This document shows positions 44,101-54,251 of a DNA stretch of 64,000 bases, piece after piece. Position 1 is the stretch's first letter; the number at the start of each line of letters is the position of its first letter. The notes under the pieces were generated by a model. That model made no database searches. It was not told the DNA's origin and was given only the letters and a program-made list of their open reading frames with translations. This stretch comes from Pedobacter kyonggii (GTDB taxonomy: Bacteria; Bacteroidota; Bacteroidia; Sphingobacteriales; Sphingobacteriaceae): positions 248,001 through 312,000 of the forward strand of contig NZ_SIXF01000002.1 of the NCBI RefSeq assembly GCF_004310665.1. The letters are read 5' to 3'. The position numbers and the translations under genes were made by a program.

Positions 44101-44615
44101 ATCCTGCGATAACCTACGGTCTGAACCTGAATGCCTCATGGAAGGGCTTTGATGTGAACGTATTTTTCCAGGGCGCTGGCAAAGCGAGCCTGAATGTTCA
44201 GGGGTACCAAACGGTTCCCTTTAGGATCAACAATACCAACACCTCTTATGAATACTTTGATAACAGATGGACACCAGATAATCAGAGTGCAAAATATCCC
44301 AGGGCATATGCATCAAAGAACACCAACAACACAACAAACCCAGTTAACGGAGATGGTTTTGGGGATTTTTCATCTTCGTTGTGGATGGCCAGTACCGATT
44401 TTGTAAGGCTGAAGACAGCGGTGATAGGATACACTTTTCCTGCCGCACTGAGCAAACGCGCAGGCATGCAGAACTTGAGGGTATATGCATCCGGACAAAA
44501 CATCTTTACCGGTGGAGGTCTGGGGTTCATGGATCCTGAGACTGGATTTTCGCAGCGTGAGGAAGCTTACCCAGTACAAAAGACCTTCATATTCGGATTG
44601 CAGGTTACATTCTAA
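41193..44615 (+). CDS. SusC/RagA-family TonB-dependent outer-membrane receptor with STN signalling domain
   Basis: 1140 residues. Signal peptide (LLIMKLTLVLLISVFLQISY ASYGQ), STN domain (~45-125: KHIQTEQFFREIQRQTSYKI), CarboxypepD_reg-like domain (~135-215: VSGKVTDEKGAPLPGTSVML), TonB box (LKNLTEVLVVGYGTQ), plug (ANGVILITTKHGK) and barrel ending in KTFIFGLQVTF. Imports oligosaccharide with the SusD lid. The STN domain links substrate capture to the FecR/sigma pair upstream. Confidence 0.95.
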   Translation: MKFNFQTGYWRAAIIPKTLLIMKLTLVLLISVFLQISYASYGQKVTIKGKHIQTEQFFREIQRQTSYKILYAAEMLEGLKSTDLNLKNVSLEQALDAYFSGKPIGYTINNNVIVIRQKTVPVENGLKRDPVTISGKVTDEKGAPLPGTSVMLKGSSQGTNTDTQGNYTLKLSDNKGVLVFSSIGYLTTEIEVPGNTSTLNVTLKEELKNLTEVLVVGYGTQKKITATASVSTVAGTELAKAPVANITGSLAGRVAGIGTRPNGGVPGQDNANIFIRGVATTGNNAALIVIDGVIRSNISQVDPNTIETVSVLKDAAAVAPYGLGGANGVILITTKHGKAGSTSLSLNSYYGFQRPTFAPKMLNAVDYMTLKNEGDLNSGLQPQFAQDLIDNYERLHAENPDRYPNSNAQREIVKINTPQQNYNLQLSGGTDRIRYYAGLNFFRQEGIYDPLAYNRYNYNVMLDVDATKTTKVTLSLNNTIEDNQTGPNPNGISYIPTRALFYSNGLWGESGGSSPIADLMSGSYSRVKRNQALNSLSVEQQLPFVPGLSIKGVFSYDPSYSEDKGWSRPGYYYLYNPAVTPATYTRTLQGDGITSLSQGYSKNQNFTYQGLINYHRTFGNHDLTGLIVAESRNGISSNLNASRRGFSVNVDELNLGTSNRLNFDNGGSSATSSQLGYVYRLDYGYKGKYLIGATGRYDGHYYFAPGKRWAYFPAFSAGWRLSEESFIKNNLNWVDNLKLKGSWGKSGNLAGSAFQYLSAYSLYGNAYAFGTGNLVQGSFVPLEANTNITWEKSTKSNIGLELSFWKGKLTMDADVFHEKRSGMLLAPAITVPVEYGLSLAQENAGVMSNRGLDLTVGTNHKFSNGILFGATGTFLYAKNKLEQVFETPATRNNPNRSRTGRPLGTPFGYQALGIFQTSDDKNGDGIINATDGYTITQFGALHPGDVKYADLNGDGKIDANDETVVGDPLYPAITYGLNLNASWKGFDVNVFFQGAGKASLNVQGYQTVPFRINNTNTSYEYFDNRWTPDNQSAKYPRAYASKNTNNTTNPVNGDGFGDFSSSLWMASTDFVRLKTAVIGYTFPAALSKRAGMQNLRVYASGQNIFTGGGLGFMDPETGFSQREEAYPVQKTFIFGLQVTF

Positions 44616-44632
44616 TAAAAGCAGATTAAGAC

Positions 44633-46456
44633 ATGAAAACATTTAGAAAATATAGCATTACGTACAGCTTCCTTATGATGGGTGTGCTTGTACTCTCCAT
44701 ATTGGCGTCCTGTAAAAAGGGTTTCCTGGACAATGAGAATAAAAGCGCAATCGCAGGTGATACCCAGTGGAATGACGAATCAAGCGCAGACCTGTTTTTA
44801 AATGATATCTACGGACAAATAAACAATCTGGGCAGTACACCTGATCCGTTGGATAGTTTTACAGATGATAATGATGGCGGTCCTTACTGGAAGTCATGGC
44901 GCTGGAGACAAGGTATTATTGGCCCGAGCGTGGAAGGCGGTGCACCTATGAACAATGACGGCGATGCTTCCAATTATAGCAACTGGTCTTCGGTATACAC
45001 CAAAATCAGGCGCTGCAATACCTTTATCAAGGAAATAAATGCCCACGCCACCAGTTATTCAGAGGCTTACAGGAAAAAGAGAATCAGTGAGGTTAGGTTT
45101 CTCAGGGCGTTTTTTTATAGCTACTTGTGGATGCACGTCGGCGGACTGGCTATCATTACCGAGCCTCAGGACCGCAAGACAGACAGTGAAGATCAGCTGT
45201 ACAAGTCAAGAAGTACTTTTGAGGAGACTTTTAATTTTATTGACAAAGAACTTGACGAAATAGTAAATGAAGGTTCGCTGGAGATAAAGTATAACTCTGG
45301 TGCCGCCGATGCCGGAAGGGTAACGCTCGGGGCAGCTCTGGCGCTTAAGGGATGGGTTGAGCTTTTTGCTGCCAGTCCTGCCTTTAATACAGGATCACCC
45401 GTAGTGGGTGCTGATCCGGATAAATTTTATTCGTTTGGTAGCACCGATGCCGCAAGGTATGCCAAGGCAGCTGCGACAAATAAAAAATTTATCGACAGCT
45501 ACGCAGCCAATTATAGCCTTTTCAATAACCTCACCACCCTTTTCTCTGAACCTGCGGAATACAATTCGGAAATTATCTGGGACAGACAAACTGTACGAAA
45601 CACGGGAGGGACCATCGGCGGAGACATCAATCTATTTGGAGGCCCTGTTTTTATACTGGATCAATATTATACCTGGGGGAATTATAATCCTACGCAGGAA
45701 CTCGTTGATGAGTTTAAGATGAGCAATGGCCTGCCAATCACTGCGCCAGGATCTGGATATGACCCGCAGAAGCCTTATGTAAATCGTGAACAGCGCTTTT
45801 ATGACTGGATTGTTTATGATGGCGCGCCATACAAACAGAATTGGATGCCTTCAGCGGATGTGATCTACACCAGAATAGATAAAGTGAATCCATCCAAAAA
45901 CGAGATTGATTTCGGTTCCTCGGACGTATCCAATACAGCCTATTATTTCAAGAAGAGGCTAAACCCAGATATGATCCCATCTGGTGGCAGATCCGACGGA
46001 CAAAATTATGTGTATTTCCGGTATGCAGAGGTGTTGCTTAACTATGCCGAAGCTCAGAATGAAGCGGTAGGTCCGGACGGGTCGGTTTACGCTGCAATAA
46101 ACCAAATCCGGGTGCGCGGGAAGTTGCCTACACTTGAAACAACTTATGGCGGGCAGGTCCTCACTCAGGCGCAGATGAGACAAATTATCCGCAATGACCG
46201 CCGGGTAGAGCTATGCTTTGAGAACAAAAGATGGTATGATTTGGTTCGCTGGCGAATTGCAGAGGATGTACTCACAAAAGACCTCCATGGGATGAAGATC
46301 AGCAACACTGTTCCCAACAATAATGGCGGTGTGTGGAAATACGAAGTAGTACCTTTAAACCATCCCCATGTGTTTACCACCAGAATGTACCTGAACCCGA
46401 TTCCACAGAATGTAATCGATCAGAACCCTAAAATTAAACAGAACCCGAATTATTAA
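44633..46456 (+). CDS. SusD/RagB-family glycan-binding outer-membrane lipoprotein
   Basis: 607 residues. Lipoprotein signal with lipobox LASC, then the TPR-rich SusD fold: EVRFLRAFFYSYLWMHVGGL, ALKGWVELFAASPAFNTGSP, YFRYAEVLLNYAEAQNEAVG, AINQIRVRG and RRVELCFENKRWYDLVRW. It forms the lid over the SusC barrel and binds the glycan at the cell surface. 17 bases after SusC. Confidence 0.95.
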   Translation: MKTFRKYSITYSFLMMGVLVLSILASCKKGFLDNENKSAIAGDTQWNDESSADLFLNDIYGQINNLGSTPDPLDSFTDDNDGGPYWKSWRWRQGIIGPSVEGGAPMNNDGDASNYSNWSSVYTKIRRCNTFIKEINAHATSYSEAYRKKRISEVRFLRAFFYSYLWMHVGGLAIITEPQDRKTDSEDQLYKSRSTFEETFNFIDKELDEIVNEGSLEIKYNSGAADAGRVTLGAALALKGWVELFAASPAFNTGSPVVGADPDKFYSFGSTDAARYAKAAATNKKFIDSYAANYSLFNNLTTLFSEPAEYNSEIIWDRQTVRNTGGTIGGDINLFGGPVFILDQYYTWGNYNPTQELVDEFKMSNGLPITAPGSGYDPQKPYVNREQRFYDWIVYDGAPYKQNWMPSADVIYTRIDKVNPSKNEIDFGSSDVSNTAYYFKKRLNPDMIPSGGRSDGQNYVYFRYAEVLLNYAEAQNEAVGPDGSVYAAINQIRVRGKLPTLETTYGGQVLTQAQMRQIIRNDRRVELCFENKRWYDLVRWRIAEDVLTKDLHGMKISNTVPNNNGGVWKYEVVPLNHPHVFTTRMYLNPIPQNVIDQNPKIKQNPNY

Positions 46457-46476
46457 CATCCGATAACAAGTAAAAT

Positions 46477-49161
46477 ATGAAATTTATCTCGCTGCTGGTG
46501 TTGGGCACGCTGATCACTGCGACCTTAAATGCCCAGGAAGTTGACTATGGAGCCGACCAGGCCAATAAGAGAAATATTCCCGCTCCAAATCTCCTTGGCG
46601 GGAGGACAGATTATGATTATCTCTCCCTGAAAGACCATCCTTCCCTAAGCGGTGTACCACTAGGTGGAATAGGAGTTGGCAACGTTCAGTTTGCACCTAA
46701 CGGACGTTTTGTTCGGATTGGCATGAACAACATTCATGTTCCGATTCCCAGAAGCTCAGCAGCTTTTTTTGCTTTATGGAGTAACAATTCAAAAGGGACT
46801 TCAGCCAGAAGACTAGTAATTGATTCAGCGGCACAGTATGGCATGAAAGGTGTAGCGCATACCACCTTTACCGGACTTTTCCCCCAGGCGACGTTGTCGC
46901 CGGGGGAAAATGATTCCGGGGTCAAAACTTCCATCCACGCATGGTCTTCCCTTATTCCTCATGATGTTAAGAATTCTTCACTTCCTGTATCTTTTTTTGA
47001 AGTGACGCTGAAGGCGAGTGAAAAAGGTGAGTATGCGATTGCCTTTGCTTGGGAGGATTTTATCGGCAGGGGCATTAAAGAACCGAAGTCACTTGAAGGA
47101 CTTGAAGGACAGATTCTTGCCAAGGGCCAGTTAATGAATGGAGAGGCCTGGCCGGAAATGAAAGCCGTTCAAACCTATAGTGATGCTTATGAAGTGGCAG
47201 GGTACAATGGAATAAGGCAGTTCTCCGGGAGTGAAATCATTCCCTTAAAGGCGACTTTTCAGAATTATGTCAGCCAGGTCGCCATTCTGGCCCAGCAGGG
47301 TAAGGGTAGAATCAGCTCGCTTGGCGCTTTTGATATTCAAAACGGGGCGGAACAATGGGCTTCCTTTGTACAGACAGGCTTGTTTGACGGCGCCCGGGCC
47401 GGAGTTTTAAGCACACCAGGAAAAAACCGGTCAGCAAGCGCGGTGTCGGTGAAGGCTTCTCTGGAAAAAGGCGAAACAAAGACCTTCCGCTTCATGCTGG
47501 TATGGTATTATCCGGAACTTAAGATTGACAAGAAGACAGCACCACCGGGATCCTATTGGGGCGGCGGTAGTGATTATGGAAGGTATTTCCACAATTATTT
47601 TAGCAGCCTGTCGTCACTGGCGGAGTACAGTATCAAAAACCGTGAAATGCTATTAGAAAAAACTCAGGAATGGCAGAAGCCGGTGATGAATGCAACATAT
47701 CCCGACTGGTATAAGTTCAAACTTATCAATAGTGGCTATGTCATTTACACCAACATGATCCTCAATAAGAAAGGCGACGTTACTGTAAACGAAGGCGGCA
47801 TGGGTGGACTGGCCGGTACAATGGATCAACGCATTAGTTCCCACCCTTTTTACCAGAAATTTTTTACCAAGCTAGACCGTTCAGAAATGGAAATTTTTGG
47901 TGACGCCCAGGCTTTTGATGGAAGTATTAACCATTTTATTGGTCACTATTATGGTGGATTAGGTACGGTCGGGGGAAGGGTACCCACAGAAAACCATTGG
48001 ATGCTGGACAATACCGAAGGGTGGATCATACAGATTGCAAAAGATTATGAGCAAACTGCCGATACTGCATATCTTAAACGCTGGTCAGCCCGGATAAAAG
48101 ACGGGATGAAGTTCTTAAAGAGTAAAATGCCACCGGGAGTGGAAATTCCGGTAGGACCGACTACCTATGACGATTTCAGCCATCCTCCGATTTACAGCTA
48201 CGGAGCAGGCATGTATCTAGCTTCGCTCAAAGCAGCGGCAGTGATTGCCAGGGCGCTGGAGGACAACGCCTGGGAGCAGGAGTGTACAGCACAGTTTGAA
48301 AGGACACAAAAGGATGTGTTGAGAATGCTCTGGAACGGCCGTTTCTTCGCTTATGGCTGCGAGATAGATGGGACTGGAAGGAAAGATAATATTTTATTCA
48401 CAGGCCAGCTTGCGGGGCAATTTATTAGCCGCTATTGCGGTTGGGGCGATATTTTTCCGCTACAGGTAACCCAGGCGTCACTGGTATCGCAGTTTAAGAT
48501 TTCCCTCTCAAAGACACCGGATTACTATGCCAACAAAGTGTGGGATATTAACCTGGGGCATGGGATAGACCTAAAAGGCTCTCAATGCTGGCCATTTTAT
48601 TTGGAAAGTTATACCGGATACCCGGCCCTGCAGGCAGGTTATACGCAGGATGGAATGGATATCATGAAACACATACAACTGGTGCATTTAAGGAAAGGAC
48701 TGACCTGGAGCCAGAACCTCTGGAATCCGGGAAATATCACCTATATGACAGCGCCTGTCACCTGGTTCTCAACGGATGTTTTATTGGGCGCAGGACTGAA
48801 TCTGCCAAAAGGGGAGTTGAGGTTAGCACCGATTTCATTGGGTGATGCGGTCACCGTACAGCCACTCTTTTTTCCTGATTTCTGGGCTAATGTAAGGATA
48901 GACCGGAAAAAGAAGACAGTTTTCCTGGAAATACTGAAAACTTTCGGAGCCAAGAATTTATCCTTAAGCAAGCTGGTGATTGAGGTGGCGGGGGAATCTG
49001 CAGATGCACGCAAGGTACATTCATTTCCTTTGTTTCAAATTCGTGAAGGTCAGCAGCTGAATCTGACCCCTTTTTATACTGAACTACTCTCAGAGAAGAA
49101 GCAACCGGCAGTATTGCCAGTGGCAGACAAAACTGAATTTAAACTTTGGAATCTCAAATAG
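46477..49161 (+). CDS. GH116-family glycoside hydrolase (GBA2-like beta-glucosidase/glucosylceramidase family)
   Basis: 894 residues with signal peptide (LLVLGTLITATLNAQ). N-terminal beta domain (LSGVPLGGIGVGNVQFAPNG R; FFEVTLKASEKGEYAIAFAW ED) and C-terminal (alpha/alpha)6 catalytic domain: ENHWMLDNTEGWIIQIAKDY, VGPTTYDDFSHPPIYSYGAG MY (Asp565/566 region, the position of the family's acid/base Asp), and GKLWDINLGHG-like KVWDINLGHGIDLKG. Retaining beta-glucosidase or beta-xylosidase activity is known in the family; the exact linkage here is open. The only hydrolase in the locus, so it probably cleaves the glycan imported by SusCD. Confidence 0.85.
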   Translation: MKFISLLVLGTLITATLNAQEVDYGADQANKRNIPAPNLLGGRTDYDYLSLKDHPSLSGVPLGGIGVGNVQFAPNGRFVRIGMNNIHVPIPRSSAAFFALWSNNSKGTSARRLVIDSAAQYGMKGVAHTTFTGLFPQATLSPGENDSGVKTSIHAWSSLIPHDVKNSSLPVSFFEVTLKASEKGEYAIAFAWEDFIGRGIKEPKSLEGLEGQILAKGQLMNGEAWPEMKAVQTYSDAYEVAGYNGIRQFSGSEIIPLKATFQNYVSQVAILAQQGKGRISSLGAFDIQNGAEQWASFVQTGLFDGARAGVLSTPGKNRSASAVSVKASLEKGETKTFRFMLVWYYPELKIDKKTAPPGSYWGGGSDYGRYFHNYFSSLSSLAEYSIKNREMLLEKTQEWQKPVMNATYPDWYKFKLINSGYVIYTNMILNKKGDVTVNEGGMGGLAGTMDQRISSHPFYQKFFTKLDRSEMEIFGDAQAFDGSINHFIGHYYGGLGTVGGRVPTENHWMLDNTEGWIIQIAKDYEQTADTAYLKRWSARIKDGMKFLKSKMPPGVEIPVGPTTYDDFSHPPIYSYGAGMYLASLKAAAVIARALEDNAWEQECTAQFERTQKDVLRMLWNGRFFAYGCEIDGTGRKDNILFTGQLAGQFISRYCGWGDIFPLQVTQASLVSQFKISLSKTPDYYANKVWDINLGHGIDLKGSQCWPFYLESYTGYPALQAGYTQDGMDIMKHIQLVHLRKGLTWSQNLWNPGNITYMTAPVTWFSTDVLLGAGLNLPKGELRLAPISLGDAVTVQPLFFPDFWANVRIDRKKKTVFLEILKTFGAKNLSLSKLVIEVAGESADARKVHSFPLFQIREGQQLNLTPFYTELLSEKKQPAVLPVADKTEFKLWNLK

Positions 49162-49476
49162 TGGTGCGGAACGACATTGATGGAGATTAGTTCTTCTCTT
49201 AATGTTTTAGAGTAGCTTGTATACGGTAAAACGTAACTAAATTGAGCCATATAGCCGGCTTAGAATTACTGAGAAAGTCCGGTGTAGATATGTTCATCAC
49301 CAATAGTGAAAGGTCTGCTATTGGTGGTGAACTTTTTTATGCCTTATATTTTCCATATAGGGAATTACATTCGGGCCTCCGTCTAATCAAGGAATGATCA
49401 TGAAATGAAATAGGCAAATCAGGACTTTTGATTTAAGCCAAGTAGTTTCGGAATGTATGGTTTAAAAAATGTTGAA
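49162..49476. other. Convergent intergenic region
   Basis: Holds the terminator at 49292-49338; nothing else recognised. Confidence 0.5.
49292..49338 (+). terminator. Strong terminator closing the SusCD/GH116 locus
   Basis: GTTCATCACCAATAG (49292-49306) pairs with CTATTGGTGGTGAAC (49318-49332), 15 bp with one G-U, followed by TTTTTT. Confidence 0.8.
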
Positions 49477-50421
49477 TTACTTCGGCCCGGCAATAGGAGA
49501 GCGAAAACTATAAAGATGGGGCATAAGTAGTGAGCCAATGAAAACGGTTTTTCTGTCTGCCCCTCCAAATGCCAGGCTGGTAGGCAGTTTTAAGAAATCA
49601 CCGGCACAATTTGCTAAATGAGAAGCATTGGCAGTAAGTTCATTACATCTGAGGATCCATTCATCCAATGCTTCTCTTTTAATATCTTCAAAGACATCTA
49701 TTGTTGATCCTTCTTTAGTGATGATGGTTATTCCGTTTTTAGCGATAATTACGGCCCACACATTCCCTTCTTCATCAAATGTGAATCCATCGGGGTTTGC
49801 TCCGGGTCCCAGGTCTGAAGGCCCGAATACTTCTTTATTACCTAGAGTGAAATTGGATTTAATCGGGAAACGAACTATACGTCTTCCCAAAGATTCAGCT
49901 GCATATAAGTATTTGCCATCGGGACTTAGCTTGACTTCGTTCGTGAGATCCAGGTCATCTGCTACTATCTGAGCTTTGTTCCTCTGCTTCAAAACAATGT
50001 ATCCATCCGGATTTCGAGTGGTCAATGAGTCATCCCATCGTTTCAGTCGTGTCATCACAGATATCCAAACTCGTCCGTGCCGGTCGCAGGAACAATGATT
50101 TACAACACCTGAAGATTCAACTTCTAAAGTACTAAAGAAGACTTCAGTTTTACCATTAGGAAAAATCCGATGTAGTTTTCCATCCCCTAGGCCTGCTACC
50201 AGAAATGAACCATCTACCATCCGGCAGAAGCCATTAGGGATTTCAATCCCACTGCCAGTCAATATTGGAGGACTATCCTTAACTACTTTGGCTATTCCTC
50301 CGCGTGAGTCTGACACCCACAATCCATCATGATCATACCAAACACATTCAGGTCGGTTAAGGCTGGTTCCAACCATTGAGAAATCGTCTTGTGTTAATTT
50401 AAATGATTTTAAAAGTGACAT
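49477..50421 (-). CDS. SMP-30/gluconolactonase-family six-blade beta-propeller hydrolase
   Basis: 314 residues, no signal peptide. Typical motifs: RPECVWYDHDGLWVSDSRGG (metal-binding Glu), NHCSCDRHGRVWISVMTRL, NEVKLSPDGKYLYAAESLG, and NPDGFTFDEEGNVWAVI (the NPDG/D metal site). Members hydrolyse sugar lactones or other lactones/phosphotriesters. Lies 43 bases downstream of the large AAA+ regulator, same strand, so probably one transcript or a target gene. Confidence 0.85.
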   Translation of the reverse strand: MSLLKSFKLTQDDFSMVGTSLNRPECVWYDHDGLWVSDSRGGIAKVVKDSPPILTGSGIEIPNGFCRMVDGSFLVAGLGDGKLHRIFPNGKTEVFFSTLEVESSGVVNHCSCDRHGRVWISVMTRLKRWDDSLTTRNPDGYIVLKQRNKAQIVADDLDLTNEVKLSPDGKYLYAAESLGRRIVRFPIKSNFTLGNKEVFGPSDLGPGANPDGFTFDEEGNVWAVIIAKNGITIITKEGSTIDVFEDIKREALDEWILRCNELTANASHLANCAGDFLKLPTSLAFGGADRKTVFIGSLLMPHLYSFRSPIAGPK

Positions 50422-50463
50422 CGGTTTTGTTGGGTTGAATTATAAAAGCGTGGGATATGTGTA

Positions 50464-53400
50464 TTATCTTTCATCTACGCGGATGTGTTCTTTTTTGATT
50501 CCAAGCCTTTTGATTTTAGAATTTAAGGTACTCGTTGGCACGCCCAGAACTGCTGCAGCTCCCGTTTTTCCACTGATTTTACCTCCGCAGTAGCTTAATG
50601 TCTTTAAAATATGAGTGCGTTCGTTATCATCGATCGTGGCCGGCGCAAATTCTTCTTCATCTTTTAAGTAGCTTGTTCTTTCCTGAACCGAAGGAGAAGG
50701 AAGGTCAATATTCTTAATAGAGTCTCCGGTAGTCAGTAATACGCTTCTTTCAATCAGGTGCTCCATTTCTCTCACATTGCCGGGCCAACTGTAGTTTATC
50801 ATTTCCTGAAGAGCATTATTGCTTAATGCATTGATTTTCTTTCCCGATTTCTTTGAGAATCTGCTGATAAAAAAAGATGCGAGCTTCGGGATATCTTCCT
50901 TACGATGCCTCAATGCGGGTAAATTGATTGGGAAAATTTTAAGCCGATAATAAAGGTCACTCCTGAAACGACCTTCTTCCATTTCCCTTTCAAGGTTTCT
51001 ATTAGTAGCAGCAATGATCCTAACATCAACTTTTATAGTGCTATTTCCGCCAATCCTTTCGATCTCCTTTTCCTGCAGAGCTCTTAGTAGTTTTACTTGT
51101 AACTCAAGTGGCATTTCTCCTATTTCATCTAAGAAAAGCGTTCCGTTGTTTGCAAGTTCGAATTTACCCAGCCTCCGCTCAGTAGCTCCGGTAAAACTCC
51201 CTCTTTCATGGCCAAAAAGCTCGCTTTCTATAAGATTGGCTGGTAATGCTGCGCAGTTTACTTTAACCATCAGTTTATCTTTACGAGGAGAATTGTTATG
51301 AATTGCTCTGGCTATAAGCTCTTTTCCTGTTCCTGTCTCACCAAGAATAAGTACAGTACTGTCTGATGCTGCAACTTGGGCTACAAGATTAAAGGTCTTT
51401 TTCATTTCAGGACTGTCCCCGATAATTTCCATATGATTGTGCGAGGTTTCAATCTCTTCCTGTAAGTAAACCTTCTCTTCTTCCAGTCTTAATTTGTAGT
51501 TGTTAATCTCCTGTAACTGAACGCTTATTTTCTCATTTGCTAAAATATTGGAAATGGCAATAGCGAGTTGAGAACAAATGCTTTTCCATAACTTCACCTG
51601 CATGGTAAGAAGATCTTTCTTGTCATGACATAATGCGATAACCCCTATAACCTCTTTTCCTAAACAAATGGTAGTTCCGGTTAGAAAAGGAAAATCAGGG
51701 GCACATGCTATAGTATAAAATGGGGGCGGAGTTTCGTTATCTGGAAAAGCAGTGATATCAAACGTTTCGATCTCATCTGATTCAATGATTTTATTTAATG
51801 AGGCATTATTAACCTCACCGGGGGACGATGACATTTTCTTGAATTCGGGAGAAGTTGCAAACTTAGCATCCTCATCGAAAATATAAGGCACAAGTAACTT
51901 ATCGTCGTTTAAAAGGAAAAACACAAAATCGGATGCACCGAACAGCTCTTTGAGTTGCTTCTTAAGCACTTTTGCAATTACACTTTTCTTCCGAACTGAA
52001 GCAATCGCATTACTGAACGCTATTAACCTTGTTTTTTCTTGTTCCCGATGATCTATATTCTCATTCGAGTTGATATTTATCAAAGCTATAGCTATCTGAT
52101 TAGCCAAACCCTGGATAAGATTTAAGTTTGCATTTTCAGCAAACTTTTTATCATCAAACAGAACCATCCATAACCCGAAAATTACTCCTCTGTTTTCAAG
52201 GCCTGTTAATACAACGTGGCTAATACCACTATCATAGTTAATCTGGAAGTATTCAGGCAGAGCCCGCTTTTCCGACAACTGCTGGAGATCAAATAAAATG
52301 GGTTTGTGACTAGCATAGGCGAGGTCCAGAACTCCGTCATTAATCTGATAATTCTTTTCAATCATCGAATTGTAAAGAGGATGGTTTTTGCTTTTGGATG
52401 CGGGATCAATTAAAAAAGAAGTAAGAGTGTTGTTTTCGTGGTTTATTTTGGCAATAAACGTATGCCGAAAACCTATGATTTGCTTAATTTCCGAACTGAT
52501 AAGAACTAACAAATCATTATGGTTTCTAACAGCGGCAATATGTGTACTAAGTGATAATAGCACATCTCGCTCATTTTCTCTTTTCGCTATTTTCTCGTTA
52601 GCAAGTATATTATTAATAGCCGTAGAGAGTTGATATGAAATCCCTCGAACCAACTGTAAAGCATGATCGGTATATGCCCCCTTCTTAGTTAGATTGATAA
52701 AAAGCACACCGATAACATCATGCTCCCCACGAATTGCAATCCCAACTTTTTCCATTACCCCGCGTTCATGTTCATATCGAATAAATCCCGGTATTTTGGA
52801 TTGGGTCAAAAGTGTGTTCATACCGAACACAAGCAGGTCTGCTGCCTGCGTCACTCTGTTGAAACACCCGTCGTTAATTTCGAAACTCCCTTCATAGTGA
52901 GAACCTGAATTAGCATCGGGTTGAGTGCTTTGCTCTATGAGTAGAAACACCTTGTAGGTCTTATCATTCTCCGGAAGCATGATAGCTACATCTTCGTAAT
53001 CGATTAACTTATTTAGATTCTGTTGCAGAACTCGCTGAAGGTCGTCTTTATTGCGAATAGTCGTTAATCCGAAACTTAACTTTAACTGCTGTTCGGTTTC
53101 AGCTTCCTTTGCCTTAATAATTTCGTTTACTCTGATATTATCGACTGCTATAGAAAATTGACTGGAAAGATTTTTTACGAGCTCCAACTGGCTCAAGGAT
53201 ATTTCCTGGTTTTCTATCATGCAGATCGCCCATACACCTATGGTTGTCGACCTTACCTGTAACACAGTCATGACGATTTTCTTAATTGCAGACTCATACA
53301 ACAACTGCATGTAGTCAGGCATAACTCCTTTGATAACTTGTTTTTCTAAATCGAAAACTACAGGATCCTTGGAGAGCAAAACCTTATTAAAAATTCCATC

Positions 53401-54177
53401 TGATATGGGATATTTAGTAACAATTACTTCCTGGTAGCGTGGATGATACCGTCCGCTGGACTCCGTATCTCTTAAAAATGAAGTCAAAGTTAGTTCGTCG
53501 TCATTGATTAGTGCTACCCAGTTGTGGCGAAAATCAAGAAGCTTTCTAAGCTTTACGTGAATAATGTTAAGCAAATTCTTTTTATCTCTTGTAGCAGAAA
53601 AATCTGCGCATAAACTCTGTATAATATTTGCTTTGCTTTCAATAGCTTGAAGCTTTTCTTCAGTGATTATTAGACTAACAGCAAGATTGATTTGGTCTGC
53701 TACGAGCTGCAGCATGTTCATTTCCAAATCTTGAGTTAAGCTTTTATCATCAAAAAGTAGAATCCAATTCCCTATAATCTCTTCCCCTCTCACAAGATTA
53801 AACAGAATTCCTTCTTTAAAAGCAACAGACACAGTCTTGTTTAAAAAAGGAAGAATTATTTCTTTGGTTGCCGAGAGTTCATCAAAATCAATAACCTGAG
53901 GGGAGTTTATGCCCAACAAGATGTTATGAGGAAGCTGGTCATCTAAAGGTGTTTTTCCAATTCCAGCCGAATTAAAAAATGGATAAGAGGCATCTAAAAT
54001 ATGAAGTTCTGCGAAGAAGTTATGAACGGAGTTGGATTCTTGATCTAGTATAAAAACGGTTGACTCTCCAAAACCAAGATGCGACCGCAATTGATTTTCG
54101 AAAATATTGGCAAGATCTTTCCTGGTCTTAACAGACGTGAGTTCATGACTTATAGATAGTGGTAACAAGTTGTTCAT
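50464..54177 (-). CDS. Sigma-54-type AAA+ regulator with five tandem GAF-like sensor units and Fis-type HTH
   Basis: 1237 residues. Five repeats of ~170 residues (~1-170, 175-350, 355-525, 530-700, 705-880), each ending in a helix such as [19 protein letters not shown] or [18 protein letters not shown]. After a coiled coil (~885-910) comes the AAA+ domain: [12 protein letters not shown], Walker [33 protein letters not shown], Walker [21 protein letters not shown], sensor [12 protein letters not shown]. The HTH is [20 protein letters not shown] then [18 protein letters not shown]. The sigma-54-contacting loop reads GSFTGA rather than GAFTGA, a tolerated variant in some activators. No receiver domain, so it is controlled by ligands of the GAF units. 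Confidence 0.88.
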   Translation of the reverse strand: MNNLLPLSISHELTSVKTRKDLANIFENQLRSHLGFGESTVFILDQESNSVHNFFAELHILDASYPFFNSAGIGKTPLDDQLPHNILLGINSPQVIDFDELSATKEIILPFLNKTVSVAFKEGILFNLVRGEEIIGNWILLFDDKSLTQDLEMNMLQLVADQINLAVSLIITEEKLQAIESKANIIQSLCADFSATRDKKNLLNIIHVKLRKLLDFRHNWVALINDDELTLTSFLRDTESSGRYHPRYQEVIVTKYPISDGIFNKVLLSKDPVVFDLEKQVIKGVMPDYMQLLYESAIKKIVMTVLQVRSTTIGVWAICMIENQEISLSQLELVKNLSSQFSIAVDNIRVNEIIKAKEAETEQQLKLSFGLTTIRNKDDLQRVLQQNLNKLIDYEDVAIMLPENDKTYKVFLLIEQSTQPDANSGSHYEGSFEINDGCFNRVTQAADLLVFGMNTLLTQSKIPGFIRYEHERGVMEKVGIAIRGEHDVIGVLFINLTKKGAYTDHALQLVRGISYQLSTAINNILANEKIAKRENERDVLLSLSTHIAAVRNHNDLLVLISSEIKQIIGFRHTFIAKINHENNTLTSFLIDPASKSKNHPLYNSMIEKNYQINDGVLDLAYASHKPILFDLQQLSEKRALPEYFQINYDSGISHVVLTGLENRGVIFGLWMVLFDDKKFAENANLNLIQGLANQIAIALININSNENIDHREQEKTRLIAFSNAIASVRKKSVIAKVLKKQLKELFGASDFVFFLLNDDKLLVPYIFDEDAKFATSPEFKKMSSSPGEVNNASLNKIIESDEIETFDITAFPDNETPPPFYTIACAPDFPFLTGTTICLGKEVIGVIALCHDKKDLLTMQVKLWKSICSQLAIAISNILANEKISVQLQEINNYKLRLEEEKVYLQEEIETSHNHMEIIGDSPEMKKTFNLVAQVAASDSTVLILGETGTGKELIARAIHNNSPRKDKLMVKVNCAALPANLIESELFGHERGSFTGATERRLGKFELANNGTLFLDEIGEMPLELQVKLLRALQEKEIERIGGNSTIKVDVRIIAATNRNLEREMEEGRFRSDLYYRLKIFPINLPALRHRKEDIPKLASFFISRFSKKSGKKINALSNNALQEMINYSWPGNVREMEHLIERSVLLTTGDSIKNIDLPSPSVQERTSYLKDEEEFAPATIDDNERTHILKTLSYCGGKISGKTGAAAVLGVPTSTLNSKIKRLGIKKEHIRVDER

Positions 54178-54190
54178 CCTGTAGGCTCAA

Positions 54191-54251
54191 TGGCTCATAT
54201 CAGTTAAGACAATCAGAACTGATAAAAGACCCCCTCGCTAAAAATTAATTT
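54191..54251 (-). repeat. Sigma/FecR spacer-like sequence, inverted copy 2
   Basis: On the minus strand it reads as the 39824-39885 spacer with one missing base and about two substitutions, including the FecR start ATGAGCCA. Here this start gives only M-S-H-stop and the AAA+ regulator begins 14 bases on. No sigma factor or FecR coding sequence flanks it. Confidence 0.8.
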
